The notes beneath the pieces were generated by a model, which did not search any database, was not told the DNA's origin, and saw only the letters and a list, made by a program, of their open reading frames with translations. The translations under genes were made by a program, and so were the position numbers. This document shows, one piece after another, positions 35,261 to 42,890 of a stretch of 44,029 bases of DNA (its first letter is position 1; each line of letters starts with the position of its first letter). This DNA is from Bacteroidota bacterium (GTDB lineage: Bacteria > Bacteroidota > Bacteroidia > 2-12-FULL-35-15), in the NCBI GenBank assembly GCA_947479085.1, contig CANJYB010000031.1, positions 1-44,029 of the forward strand. The letters are read 5' to 3'.

Positions 35261-35977
35261 TTATTTTAAATCAAATAAATTGTTTACTCCCATACTTCTT
35301 TCCACTGTAAAGCCTTCAGCAAAGTCATAACCTGCATCACGGCCAAAAACACTCATTTTGCCTTTCACCACATCCATAAAGTTTTTTACTGAAATGGGAG
35401 ACTCTGGTTCGTTGGAATCAGGATTATAAAACTGTGATTTGTATGCCTGTATGGCTTCCATTTTTTTATCAATAAAAGCGGTGATGTCCACCACAAAATC
35501 AGGCTTTAACTGCCTGTCCTGTATATAATGGTAAACTGCTTTTGGTCTCCATGCTGTTTGACTAACTCCATTTACATTGGTTTCTACTTTTCGTAATCCA
35601 CTGTAAAAACAGGCTTCCGAAACCAACTCAGCTGCTCTTCCGTGATCGGGATGACGGTCAGAAACCGCATTGCAAAGCACAATCTCAGGCTGGTATTCTC
35701 TTATCTTTTTTATTATTTCCAGCTGATGCGCTTTATCATTCATAAAAAAAACATCTGCCATACCTAAATTGTCACGAACCGTAATGCCCATTATTTTAGC
35801 AGCATTTGCAGCTTCTATCAACCTGAGTTCACCACTTCCCCGTGTTCCTAATTCTCCGCAACTCAGGTCAACAATACCAACGGTTTTTCCCATTGCAATG
35901 TGTTTAAGCAACGTTCCTGAACAGGAAAGCTCCACATCATCCGGGTGAATACCAAAGGCAAGAATATCTAATTTCAT
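35261..35977 (-). CDS. bshB1: Bacillithiol biosynthesis deacetylase BshB1
   Basis: The 238-residue LmbE-like zinc deacetylase has His11 and Asp14 ('GIHPDDVE') and His112 ('SDRHPDHGR') as metal ligands, and 'GELGTRG' (41-47). It removes the acetyl group from GlcNAc-malate, the second step of bacillithiol synthesis in the cytoplasm. BshA and BshC are not in the window. The adjacent peroxidase gene, on the same strand 69 bp upstream, fits a thiol-redox neighbourhood. Confidence 0.93.
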   Translation of the reverse strand: MKLDILAFGIHPDDVELSCSGTLLKHIAMGKTVGIVDLSCGELGTRGSGELRLIEAANAAKIMGITVRDNLGMADVFFMNDKAHQLEIIKKIREYQPEIVLCNAVSDRHPDHGRAAELVSEACFYSGLRKVETNVNGVSQTAWRPKAVYHYIQDRQLKPDFVVDITAFIDKKMEAIQAYKSQFYNPDSNEPESPISVKNFMDVVKGKMSVFGRDAGYDFAEGFTVERSMGVNNLFDLK

Positions 35978-36046
35978 AAAGTAATTTCTAAGTTCTGGAA
36001 TTAACCCTTCATTCTAAAATTCAACAAATCTAAAAATCTAAAAATA

Positions 36047-36601
36047 TTATTTATTCCAATCCGTAATCCAGTTGATCAACTCTTTACTGTCCGGTTTATC
36101 TCCCGGGTTAATAATATCCACCAGGTTACCTTTTTCGTCAATCATGTATTTCTGGAAATTCCATTTTACCGAAGAATCCCTCTTTCCGTTCAGTTCTTTT
36201 TGGGTCAGCCATTTATATACGGCATCCATATCGTCTCCTTTTACCGATATTTTTTCCATCATCGGAAAACTAACCCCATAGTTTTTGGTACAGAATTCTT
36301 TTATCTCTGCATTTGTTCCCGGTTCCTGGCGCCCGAAGTTATTGGCAGGAAAGCCAATGATAATAAAGTTTTTGTCTTTGTATTTCTGATACAGTTTTTC
36401 CAGGTCTTCGTATTGAGGGGTGTTCCCGCATTTAGATGCTGTATTTACCACCAGTACTTTTTTGCCTTTCAGGTCAGCAAAACTGAAATCTTTGCCATCA
36501 ATGGTTTTGGCCTTTAAAGAGTAAAAAGAAGTTTGTGCTTTTAATGTTACAGCCACCAATAAGGTGAACGCGGTGAAAATTGTTTTTAAATGTTTTTTCA
36601 T
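36047..36601 (-). CDS. Exported glutathione-peroxidase-family thiol peroxidase
   Basis: A signal peptide (1-22) precedes a 160-residue thioredoxin-fold peroxidase. The peroxidatic Cys58 ('NTASKCGNT'), Gln92, Trp147 and Asn148 form the usual tetrad, and Cys104 ('EFCTKNYGVSF') is placed as resolving Cys. It is therefore a Cys (not selenocysteine), probably thioredoxin-like-dependent enzyme that detoxifies hydroperoxides in the periplasm. It lies directly upstream of bshB1. Confidence 0.92.
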   Translation of the reverse strand: MKKHLKTIFTAFTLLVAVTLKAQTSFYSLKAKTIDGKDFSFADLKGKKVLVVNTASKCGNTPQYEDLEKLYQKYKDKNFIIIGFPANNFGRQEPGTNAEIKEFCTKNYGVSFPMMEKISVKGDDMDAVYKWLTQKELNGKRDSSVKWNFQKYMIDEKGNLVDIINPGDKPDSKELINWITDWNK

Positions 36602-36623
36602 AATCTGTTTAAGTTTTAGGGTG

Positions 36624-36631
36624 CAAAGATA
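36624..36631 (-). promoter_or_regulatory. -7 box for the peroxidase gene
   Basis: On the minus strand TATCTTTG, an exact TAnnTTTG match, about 22 bases before the ATG. The -33 element is not clear. Confidence 0.4.
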
Positions 36632-36720
36632 CTAAAATACAATATTGATGTGGTAAAGCTAATAAATGAAATAAAAGAAGAAGGGATTATAAATTATTTG
36701 GGGGGTAAGATACCACAACT

Positions 36721-36748
36721 AAAAAACTCCTTACATTTTTGTAAGGAG
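36721..36748 (-). terminator. Terminator at the end of the accessory minus-strand array
   Basis: CTCCTTACA/TGTAAGGAG stem (36727-36735 with 36740-36748), followed on the minus strand by six T. It would end transcripts from the 36.8-39 kb genes. A-rich and T-rich flanks make it partly bidirectional. Confidence 0.75.
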
Positions 36749-36778
36749 TTTTTGGAGTCTTTAAAGATGCTTAGATAA

Positions 36779-36807
36779 ACCTTCAAGGTTTTTAAAACCT
36801 TGAAGGT
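36779..36807. repeat. Perfect palindromic repeat
   Basis: CCTTCAAGGTTTT and its complement AAAACCTTGAAGG face each other with no real loop. I have the impression that this palindrome is dispersed in Bacteroidota intergenic regions. Confidence 0.7.
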
Positions 36808-36812
36808 TTCTG

Positions 36813-36935
36813 TTACCGCAACACTATTTTCCTTTTCACAATATTTTTCACTTGTGCTGAGCATGCCGTAGTATCTTCTATTTTAACAAAATAAACTCCC
36901 TTTGCATTCCCACTCATATCTAATACGACACTTTT
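36813..36935 (-). pseudogene. 3' remnant of a T9SS type A sorting domain
   Basis: The frame between the TAG of the next gene (36936-36938) and a TAA at 36813-36815 encodes 'SGNAKGVYFVKIEDT' and ends 'KRKIVLR'. This is the last strand and basic tail of a T9SS sorting domain with no upstream part. It is in the same frame as the membrane-protein gene that precedes it, separated only by that TAG. Confidence 0.65.
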
Positions 36936-37322
36936 CTATTGTTTTATTTCAGTTTTTTGATTTTGTTTTGCCTGCACATTTCTATCATGATGTAATTTTG
37001 CCATTCCTATTGCTAGTGTAACCGACACAATTATATAAATTATTGTATTCCTTCCACTATTAGGTTTGAGCTTAACTTCTTTGTACCTGGCTGGTAAAAT
37101 AATAATCAAGTAATTTAGAACGCAAACAATTACCGCTAAAGTATTGGTTACCTTGCTAGAAATTGGTATATCGGGATAAATAAAATAGCTGATTATATCA
37201 TAAATACTAAAAAAGTTAGCTGTTACAATAAAGGATGATGCCCAAAAAGTATATATAACCGGATGGCTATCCCTGCGAGCATAGAAATGATAAATTGTAG
37301 AACAAAGTCTTAAATAAAACAT
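36936..37322 (-). CDS. Multi-spanning membrane protein, possible immunity protein
   Basis: The 128-residue protein has about four hydrophobic helices (roughly 24-46, 60-76, 88-104) and a charged, Gln/Lys-rich tail. I do not recognise a named family. Its place at the end of a toxin/immunity-like array, 34 bp after another candidate immunity gene, makes an integral-membrane immunity protein possible. That is inference from position only. Confidence 0.5.
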   Translation of the reverse strand: MFYLRLCSTIYHFYARRDSHPVIYTFWASSFIVTANFFSIYDIISYFIYPDIPISSKVTNTLAVIVCVLNYLIIILPARYKEVKLKPNSGRNTIIYIIVSVTLAIGMAKLHHDRNVQAKQNQKTEIKQ

Positions 37323-37356
37323 AGTAATTACAAAGTAATTGTGATTGCCATTAACT

Positions 37357-37770
37357 TCAATTTTTTTCCAATTCTATTTTTCTTTTAAAGTATATTTGAA
37401 TTGCATCTATATTTCTTTCCACTAATTGATTGTAAAAATCTTCATTATTGCATAGTTCGTCAAATCCAACTATTGAATAAATATCACTTTTACTTGACTT
37501 GCCATTCACTTTTAAAAACCACTCTTTTGGTAAACAGTTATCAGTAATTTCAAATAATAAATAAGGAAACCAATCTGGCTTTCCGTTAACATCAATTAAA
37601 AAATATATACAATTAGTATCTTTATAAACAACAAGCCCCATAATCAAATATTCTCTATTAATCTCGAGACCATAACCACCAAAACTATAATCAAAATCAT
37701 GCGAAAATACAGTAGTTACTTCCTTTAGGTCAAACCCTTTAGATGTTGTTTGTTTACATATAGCTTTCAT
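37357..37770 (-). CDS. Hypothetical protein, candidate immunity protein
   Basis: The 137-residue soluble protein has 'LEINREYLIMGLVVY', 'IYFLIDVNGKPDWFPYLLFE' and a C-terminal 'DAIQIYFKRKIELEK'. The pattern resembles small proteins found after Rhs/CdiA toxin genes, though I cannot name the family. The key evidence is position: a 25-codon toxin-like tail ends in TAG at 37773-37775, two bases before this ATG (37768-37770), as in a toxin/immunity pair. Confidence 0.55.
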   Translation of the reverse strand: MKAICKQTTSKGFDLKEVTTVFSHDFDYSFGGYGLEINREYLIMGLVVYKDTNCIYFLIDVNGKPDWFPYLLFEITDNCLPKEWFLKVNGKSSKSDIYSIVGFDELCNNEDFYNQLVERNIDAIQIYFKRKIELEKN

Positions 37771-37772
37771 AA

Positions 37773-37847
37773 CTATTTACCATCAATAAATTTAAAATCA
37801 TCAACCGCTTTCAAAACCCCATTTTTAAACTGTCCAACAAAATGATT
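37773..37847 (-). pseudogene. 3' scar of a toxin gene
   Basis: Twenty-five codons read 'NHFVGQFKNGVLKAVDDFKF' then 'IDGK' and a TAG. This looks like the basic last strand of a polymorphic toxin ('G.FKNG.L..V'). A stop precedes it at 37848-37850, so the rest is gone. It abuts the immunity candidate at 37770. Confidence 0.4.
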
Positions 37848-37867
37848 TCAACCTTCAAGAAGTATTT

Positions 37868-38224
37868 TTAAACTAAAATTTTAAGTTCTCCCTTATTAAT
37901 TGAATATGATTCAAATTGGTCGTCTTCAATTAGTGTTAAAATAATCTTATTGGAGAACTTTATATGCAAATTTTTTCGTTCGAAATCAGTATAGGAATCT
38001 ATTATTTCGGTTTCAATTAAAGAAAAAAGACCACTATCATTTTTCACAGGGTAGACATTGTACTTCAATTGTTGGTTATTTTCTTCTATAATAAAGTCTC
38101 CTTCAATAGTTATTCGAGTTAAACTTTCGAAATGAAAATGAATTTGATTTGCGGTAAAGCAAATCATGTTTAATTTTTCTCCTTTAAGGATTTTCGGGTC
38201 AAAAGAACTTAGAAGTGAATACAT
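37868..38224 (-). CDS. Hypothetical beta-rich protein, candidate immunity protein
   Basis: The 118-residue protein has alternating beta strands and ends 'KIILTLIEDDQFESYSINKG', then 'ELKILV'. That end resembles small immunity-type proteins annotated around polymorphic toxins (a DUF6188-like impression, low certainty). There is no signal peptide or membrane helix. It follows the WapI-like gene by 44 bp. The function is otherwise unknown. Confidence 0.5.
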   Translation of the reverse strand: MYSLLSSFDPKILKGEKLNMICFTANQIHFHFESLTRITIEGDFIIEENNQQLKYNVYPVKNDSGLFSLIETEIIDSYTDFERKNLHIKFSNKIILTLIEDDQFESYSINKGELKILV

Positions 38225-38268
38225 GTTATTTTTATCTAAAGAAAGCCTAACGGAACTTAATTATTAAG

Positions 38269-38700
38269 CTACAAATATTTATCAATTGGGCTTTCTTTGG
38301 TAAATCTATTTACCACTTCTTCACATTGATTTATAAGTTCAGGAAGTAATTCTTGTCCCATTTCAAATTTAAATTCTAATCTCGAGGAATAATCTTCACT
38401 TCTTAGATTGCCTGTAATCATTATTTGTCCTGTAGTATTAGGCTCAAATTTTATGGTCAAGTATTTATCATTATGCTGAAAGAAAAAAATTCTTTTAAGT
38501 GACTCATTTAAAACTTTCAAGTTAGCTAACATTTCAGAAATATCCGTTAACTCAACTAAAATATTTGATTTAGCTTCAAAGCCATTAATATTAACAGACG
38601 TCAAAAAGTTAATAAATATAAATGGTTCAATACTCCCCTTTTTAAAATTACTAAATGTAATAATTGGAGTTCCAATTGTATTTTTTATTTCTATTTTCAT
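38269..38700 (-). CDS. WapI-like immunity protein
   Basis: The 143-residue protein has the pattern 'ILVELTDISEMLANLKVLNE', 'YLTIKFEPNTTGQIMITGNL' and 'RLEFKFEMGQELLPELINQC', which I recognise as the WapI-type immunity family (named for the partner of the WapA toxin). It starts 6 bp after the stop of the toxin-like gene at 38707, the classical order and spacing for a toxin with its cognate immunity. It should bind and block that toxin in the cytoplasm. Confidence 0.6.
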   Translation of the reverse strand: MKIEIKNTIGTPIITFSNFKKGSIEPFIFINFLTSVNINGFEAKSNILVELTDISEMLANLKVLNESLKRIFFFQHNDKYLTIKFEPNTTGQIMITGNLRSEDYSSRLEFKFEMGQELLPELINQCEEVVNRFTKESPIDKYL

Positions 38701-38706
38701 TTTTTA

Positions 38707-39426
38707 TTAATGGAATGGAACAATTTCTTCAAAACATCTATGAAAAATAACATTATTAGAATTAATGCCAATTTGATATACTCCTTCAGTTCCGTTTACA
38801 GTACCCGGCAATTCATACCAATCTGCGCCATCTTTAAGTCGTTGAGCCCAAGCTCCTTCGTTTATTATATGTTTGTCCCAAGAATAAGGAAATTTGTGGT
38901 AAGAGCCCTTTTTTCCAGCTATTTCCGGAATATATTCATACGGAAAATCTTGGGAAATATTATACAAAGATATAGCTGTTTTTAATATAGCACCCATATT
39001 TACCAAATAAAAATCCAAATAAACAGGTTGCATTCCCTCTCCTCTTAGGGCAACATCATGATAATGTTGAGCTTCAGAATAAGTAGGTTGAAAAATTGGT
39101 CCATCCCCACCGCCACCACCATGCGGACCACTTGAAGAAGCACTACCAATACCATCATACCCAGCCCCATTCTCACTTGCCGGTGTTCCTTGGTTTACAC
39201 CTGGAAGCGAATATGAGGGAGATGGCGAACTCATAGAAATACCATCTGAAGGCCCATAGTATGGAGAAACCGAACCATGATCCCTACTATTCGCATCGAT
39301 TGATATTGAAGAAATGCTTAAAGATGTCATATTTTCATACTCCACCCGTTGGGCGTAGCGTCCCGCTACGTCCTGTTTAGCAAGGCATCCTGCCTTTTTA
39401 GTATTCATTCCTAATATGTTTTCCAC
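38707..39426 (-). CDS. C-terminal region of a polymorphic (Rhs/CdiA-type) toxin joined to a REP-derived 5' end
   Basis: Residues 1-27 (from a GTG at 39424-39426) are translated RAYT/REP repeat sequence. From 'VEYEN' on, the protein has a Ser/Gly/Pro-rich linker (35-112), a helical pretoxin part (113-160) and a compact C-terminal domain with 'KGSYHKFPYSWDKHI', 'DGADWYELPGTVNGTEGVYQ' and a final 'VIFHRCFEE'. The Gly-rich linker, small basic/aromatic end domain and the downstream immunity gene fit a secreted polymorphic toxin; the fold may be of the BECR RNase type, but I cannot assign it. The large upstream delivery part is missing, so this is a displaced toxin tip, possibly silent. Confidence 0.6.
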   Translation of the reverse strand: MENILGMNTKKAGCLAKQDVAGRYAQRVEYENMTSLSISSISIDANSRDHGSVSPYYGPSDGISMSSPSPSYSLPGVNQGTPASENGAGYDGIGSASSSGPHGGGGGDGPIFQPTYSEAQHYHDVALRGEGMQPVYLDFYLVNMGAILKTAISLYNISQDFPYEYIPEIAGKKGSYHKFPYSWDKHIINEGAWAQRLKDGADWYELPGTVNGTEGVYQIGINSNNVIFHRCFEEIVPFH

Positions 39427-39476
39427 TGCCTTGCAATTAAAATTACGTCCAACAAACCCTTTCCATCAGCATAGTC
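39345..39476 (-). repeat. Copy A of a 132-bp RAYT-tail/REP unit
   Basis: It contains the last 20 codons of a RAYT transposase (to a TAG), then two hairpins: AAGGCA-TCC-TGCCTT (39382-39396) and CGTAGCG-TCC-CGCTACG (39354-39370). It differs from copy B (43634-43765) at two bases. It joins a truncated T9SS gene (right) to a toxin gene fragment (left). Confidence 0.92.
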
Positions 39477-39950
39477 AATTGCATCGTTTGAATTACTATC
39501 CAATAAACTATCGTTAGAAATGTACGCACCTAAATTACTTATTGCGTATCCTGAATTTTCTGCTCTCGATATATAAAATTCAACACAATAATTTCTATTG
39601 GCGATTAGTGTATCCAATAATGGCACTTCCATATATTCACGATAATTCATAGTATCAGTATATACAATTATGCCAGCATATTTTACTCCAGTTCTAGCCC
39701 ATTGGTATCCTCCATCATTATATGGAACTCCAGCCCCGCTACCAACAGAGTTATCGCAAGTATCATACAAATCTGTTGAAGACCAATTAGTATGAGGTAC
39801 AAACCATGGTATTGCATAAAACAGATCACTCCCCATAAATGGGCAAGCGGTATCAACTTCAAAAGAGTAATTTGGAACTATATTTTGTGCAGTAACAAGT
39901 GAATGTTGCAGAATACTAAACAAAACAATAGAAAAGATTAATTTTTTCAT
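39411..39950 (-). pseudogene. T9SS small-protein paralogue truncated by the RAYT-tail/REP unit
   Basis: The signal peptide (1-21) and first 155 residues closely match the intact paralogue at 39952-40908 ('NLVPNYSFE' type, 'GYQWARTGVKYAGIIVY', 'NRNYCVEFY'). At 'DAIDY' the sequence switches to 'ADGKGLLDVILIARQWKTY', the RAYT C-terminus. The whole C-terminal half, including the sorting domain, is lost, so the product cannot use T9SS. Its ATG is one base after the previous gene's TAA. Confidence 0.85.
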
Positions 39951-39951
39951 T

Positions 39952-40908
39952 TTATTGAACCACTATTTTTTTCCTCAAAGTTCCATTCTCTGTTTTCACT
40001 TGCACAAAATACAGCCCGGGTTTGGTTATAATATTAATGGTAGCAATATTCATATCCTTTATTTCTTCAATGTAAATCTTTTCTCCTATAACATTGAAAA
40101 TCTCAATTTCCTTTATTTTTAACTTATCCGTTCTTACTTCAAACACTCCTTTATTTGGGTTTGGATAAACCGTTATTCTTTCATCTTTGTTCTCTTCTTT
40201 TATACCTATTTCCGTACAATCCACCACACTCACATCATCAATATAATAATAGGCCGTTCCATTTGGATTTAAATTTGGTCCTATTTGAGTACTTGTGTTT
40301 GCTGGATTATGAAAATTACCAATCGTTATAAATCGTTCCCCTCCGTTAGCAATAAAATTACCAGAAACTAACATCCAATTGGATGTATCACTTAACATAT
40401 TTCCTAATGGATTTTCTCTTTGCGGAGTAACGTAATCTATGGCATGGTATAAATTACTATCCAATAAACTATCATTAGAAAAATAAGCCCCCAAATCACT
40501 TATTGCCATGCCAGATAATTCAGCTAATGAAACATAAAATTCAACACAATAATTTCTATTAGCTATTAGTGTGTTTAATAGGGGAATTTCTAAATATTCT
40601 CTATAGTTTATAGTATCAAAATATACAATTATACCAGCATATTTTACTCCTGTTCTTGCCCACTGGTATCCGTCATCATTATATGGAACTCCTGATCCAG
40701 TTGTGATTGAATTGTCACAGGAATCAAACAAATCTGTTGAGGACCAAGCTGTATGTGGCACAAACCAAGGAATTGCGTAATACAGATTACTACTACCAGA
40801 AGGGCAAGCGGTATCTATCTCAAATGAATAATTCGGCACTAAATTTTGAGATTTCGAATTGTATAAAGCACCAAACACAAAGCACAAAATACAAAATATT
40901 TTTTTCAT
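39952..40908 (-). CDS. Secreted T9SS type A protein with jelly-roll-like domain
   Basis: The 318-residue protein has a signal peptide (1-20, ending 'SKSQ'), an N-terminal 'NLVPNYSFE' strand, a carbohydrate-binding-like beta domain (21-230; 'YREYLEIPLL', 'NYCVEFYVS', 'YYYIDDVSVVDC') and a sorting domain (about 245-318; 'VYPNPNKGVFEV', 'IEIFNVIGEKI', 'GLYFVQVKT', 'KKIVVQ'). It should be exported and released or anchored by T9SS. It is the intact member of a tandem family at 39.4-42.9 kb. The ligand is unknown. Confidence 0.85.
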   Translation of the reverse strand: MKKIFCILCFVFGALYNSKSQNLVPNYSFEIDTACPSGSSNLYYAIPWFVPHTAWSSTDLFDSCDNSITTGSGVPYNDDGYQWARTGVKYAGIIVYFDTINYREYLEIPLLNTLIANRNYCVEFYVSLAELSGMAISDLGAYFSNDSLLDSNLYHAIDYVTPQRENPLGNMLSDTSNWMLVSGNFIANGGERFITIGNFHNPANTSTQIGPNLNPNGTAYYYIDDVSVVDCTEIGIKEENKDERITVYPNPNKGVFEVRTDKLKIKEIEIFNVIGEKIYIEEIKDMNIATINIITKPGLYFVQVKTENGTLRKKIVVQ

Positions 40909-40926
40909 TTTATTGAACCACTTTTT

Positions 40927-41879
40927 TTATTGCTTTACAAACTTCCTTCTCGCAGTTCTTACCTGTGGTGAGCCTGTCGAACCATCCGTTTCCAATTCTA
41001 TAAAATACAAACCTCTTGGTAAATTACTTATATCTATTTTAGTTTGTGTGTTTATGGTATTGTAAACCACCTCACCAATTACATTATATATTTTAGTACT
41101 TAATACCTTGTAATTAGCACTTAAATTTAGTTCATTCTTTGCCGGATTTGGAAATAATTTAAAATCAGCTTCTTCTATTTCATTTACTCCAGCATCAGTG
41201 CAGTCTATAACACTTACATCATCTACAAAATAATATGCTTCCGAAAAATATTGAGAAGGATTTACAGCTACAGTATCTGTTAAGCTATCCGGAAAAAAAT
41301 TACCAATTATAATATATTGCTCCCCACCATTAGCAATGTATTGCCCTGAAATTAATGTCCAATTGGCTGTATCAGTTATTAATGTTGTATTATTTATTTG
41401 TGGTGTAAAATTCAAATAGTCAGTAGTAGCAATATAGGTGTGTGTCTCAGTAAAATACATTCCTATTTTGCTGAGCGCATAACGAGCAGAATCAAATAAA
41501 TTCACATAAAAACTTGCACAGTATTTTCTCCCAGCTATTAATGTATCATTTAATTGCACTTGCAAGTATTCTTTAAATTCTGGAATATTAGCCCAGTATA
41601 AACCGACTCCAGAACAACTATTGCCTGCATGAGCGTTCTGATAACCTAAGCCACCCAAAAAGGGAAGCTGCGCACTAGCAGAGGTGCAGCAAGTATTAAA
41701 AAGGTCAGGACTTCCATCGCTTGGGGCATCCCAAGGGGGGGCTACACCAGAAAAACCCCCCCCCCAAAAAAATTACATCCTAGAATGGTTTCAAAACCAG
41801 GATTTGGAACTAAATTTACTTGTGATTTGACGCTTAAAGCAATTAAGCCAAACAGAATAAAGAGGATTAGATTTTTCAT
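40927..41879 (-). pseudogene. T9SS small-protein paralogue frameshifted at a G10 tract
   Basis: From ATG 41877-41879 the frame encodes a signal peptide ('FILFGLIALSVKSQ') and 'NLVPNPGFETILGC', then 'FFGGGVFLV' and a stop. The other part, open to the stop at 40927, continues the family sequence ('FSGVAPPWDAPSDGSPDLF', 'GGLGYQNAHAGNS', sorting domain to 'RRKFVKQ'). The switch lies in T7-G10 on the minus strand (plus-strand C10 at 41756-41765). Eleven or eight G would restore the frame. It is either a phase-variable gene in the off state or a sequencing error. Confidence 0.85.
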
Positions 41880-41910
41880 TAGCTTAAACATCAAATGATT
41901 TTTATATCTC

Positions 41911-42885
41911 TCATTCTTTTACAAACTTCCTTCTCGCAGTTCTCTTTCCTTGTGAGCTTGCCGAACCATCCGTTTCTATTTCTATAAAGTACAAACCTGA
42001 TGGGATATTACTAATATCTATTTTAGTTTGTGTGTTTATGGTATTGTTAACCACCTCACCAATTACATTATAAATTTTAGTACTAAGTACTTTGTAATTA
42101 GTACTAAAATTTATTTCATTCTTTGCCGGATTTGGAAATAATTTGAAACCATCTTCTCCCACCTCATCAACCCCTTGGTCTGTGCAATCTATTACGCTAA
42201 CATCATCAATAAAATAATATGCCCATGGAACTAAATTCCAACCACCAACAAGCGTAGTATCAGTTTGTAAATTAGGATAAAAATTCCCAATGATAATATA
42301 GCTTTCGCCTCCGAGCGCTGTATATTGACCCGTGATTTCAGTCCAATTAAATTGGTCAGTTATTATGTTTGTATCGTTTATTTGAGGAATATAATTCAAA
42401 TTATTTTGCGTTGAGGAATCATGTAAATGCACATTAGAAAAATACAACCCCAAATTATTACATGCTATTAGAACTGTATCTGCTAAGTTTACAAAAAAAC
42501 TTGCACAGTAAGTTCTACCTGCCACCAGAGGAGAAAGCAATTGAACCTGTATATATTCTCTAAATTCATTACTTTCATAAAAAGTTGCTCCTGCAAAAGC
42601 CCCTCCTGAATGTGGTTGTTGATATCCATACATGCTATTAGGAACACCAGCACTTGAAAATTGTGAAGCACATGTATCAAAAGGATCCGGGCTTCCATTA
42701 GATGGACTATCCCATGGAGGAACCATTCCTAAACCGAAACCGCCTAAAGGAAGAATGCAGCTCCCCGAGATGCTATCATAAGCAGCTGTATTTATTTCAA
42801 AACTTGGGTTTGGTACCAAATTTTGTGCTTTGCAAAACAATAAAGAAATAGCAAAGCATAACGAAAGCATGTAGACCTTTTTCAT
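41911..42885 (-). CDS. Secreted T9SS type A protein, tandem paralogue
   Basis: The 324-residue protein starts at ATG 42883-42885 (an upstream GTG five codons earlier lacks support). A signal peptide (about 1-20, 'LLFCKAQ') is followed by 'NLVPNPSFE', a jelly-roll-like domain with 'EFREYIQVQLL', 'TYCASFFVNL' and 'YYFIDDVSVIDC', then a sorting domain ('LFPNPAKNEINF', 'IYNVIGEVV', 'PSGLYFIEIET', 'RRKFVKE'). The last 100 residues are nearly identical to those of the frameshifted neighbour, which points to recent duplication or gene conversion. Confidence 0.85.
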   Translation of the reverse strand: MKKVYMLSLCFAISLLFCKAQNLVPNPSFEINTAAYDSISGSCILPLGGFGLGMVPPWDSPSNGSPDPFDTCASQFSSAGVPNSMYGYQQPHSGGAFAGATFYESNEFREYIQVQLLSPLVAGRTYCASFFVNLADTVLIACNNLGLYFSNVHLHDSSTQNNLNYIPQINDTNIITDQFNWTEITGQYTALGGESYIIIGNFYPNLQTDTTLVGGWNLVPWAYYFIDDVSVIDCTDQGVDEVGEDGFKLFPNPAKNEINFSTNYKVLSTKIYNVIGEVVNNTINTQTKIDISNIPSGLYFIEIETDGSASSQGKRTARRKFVKE

Positions 42886-42890
42886 TTTCT

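Noticed and set aside
36936-37322. Readthrough fusion of the membrane protein with the T9SS tail
   Set aside because: The 128-residue protein has no signal peptide or passenger suited to T9SS and the TAG has no readthrough context that I can identify; the shared frame is more simply coincidence.
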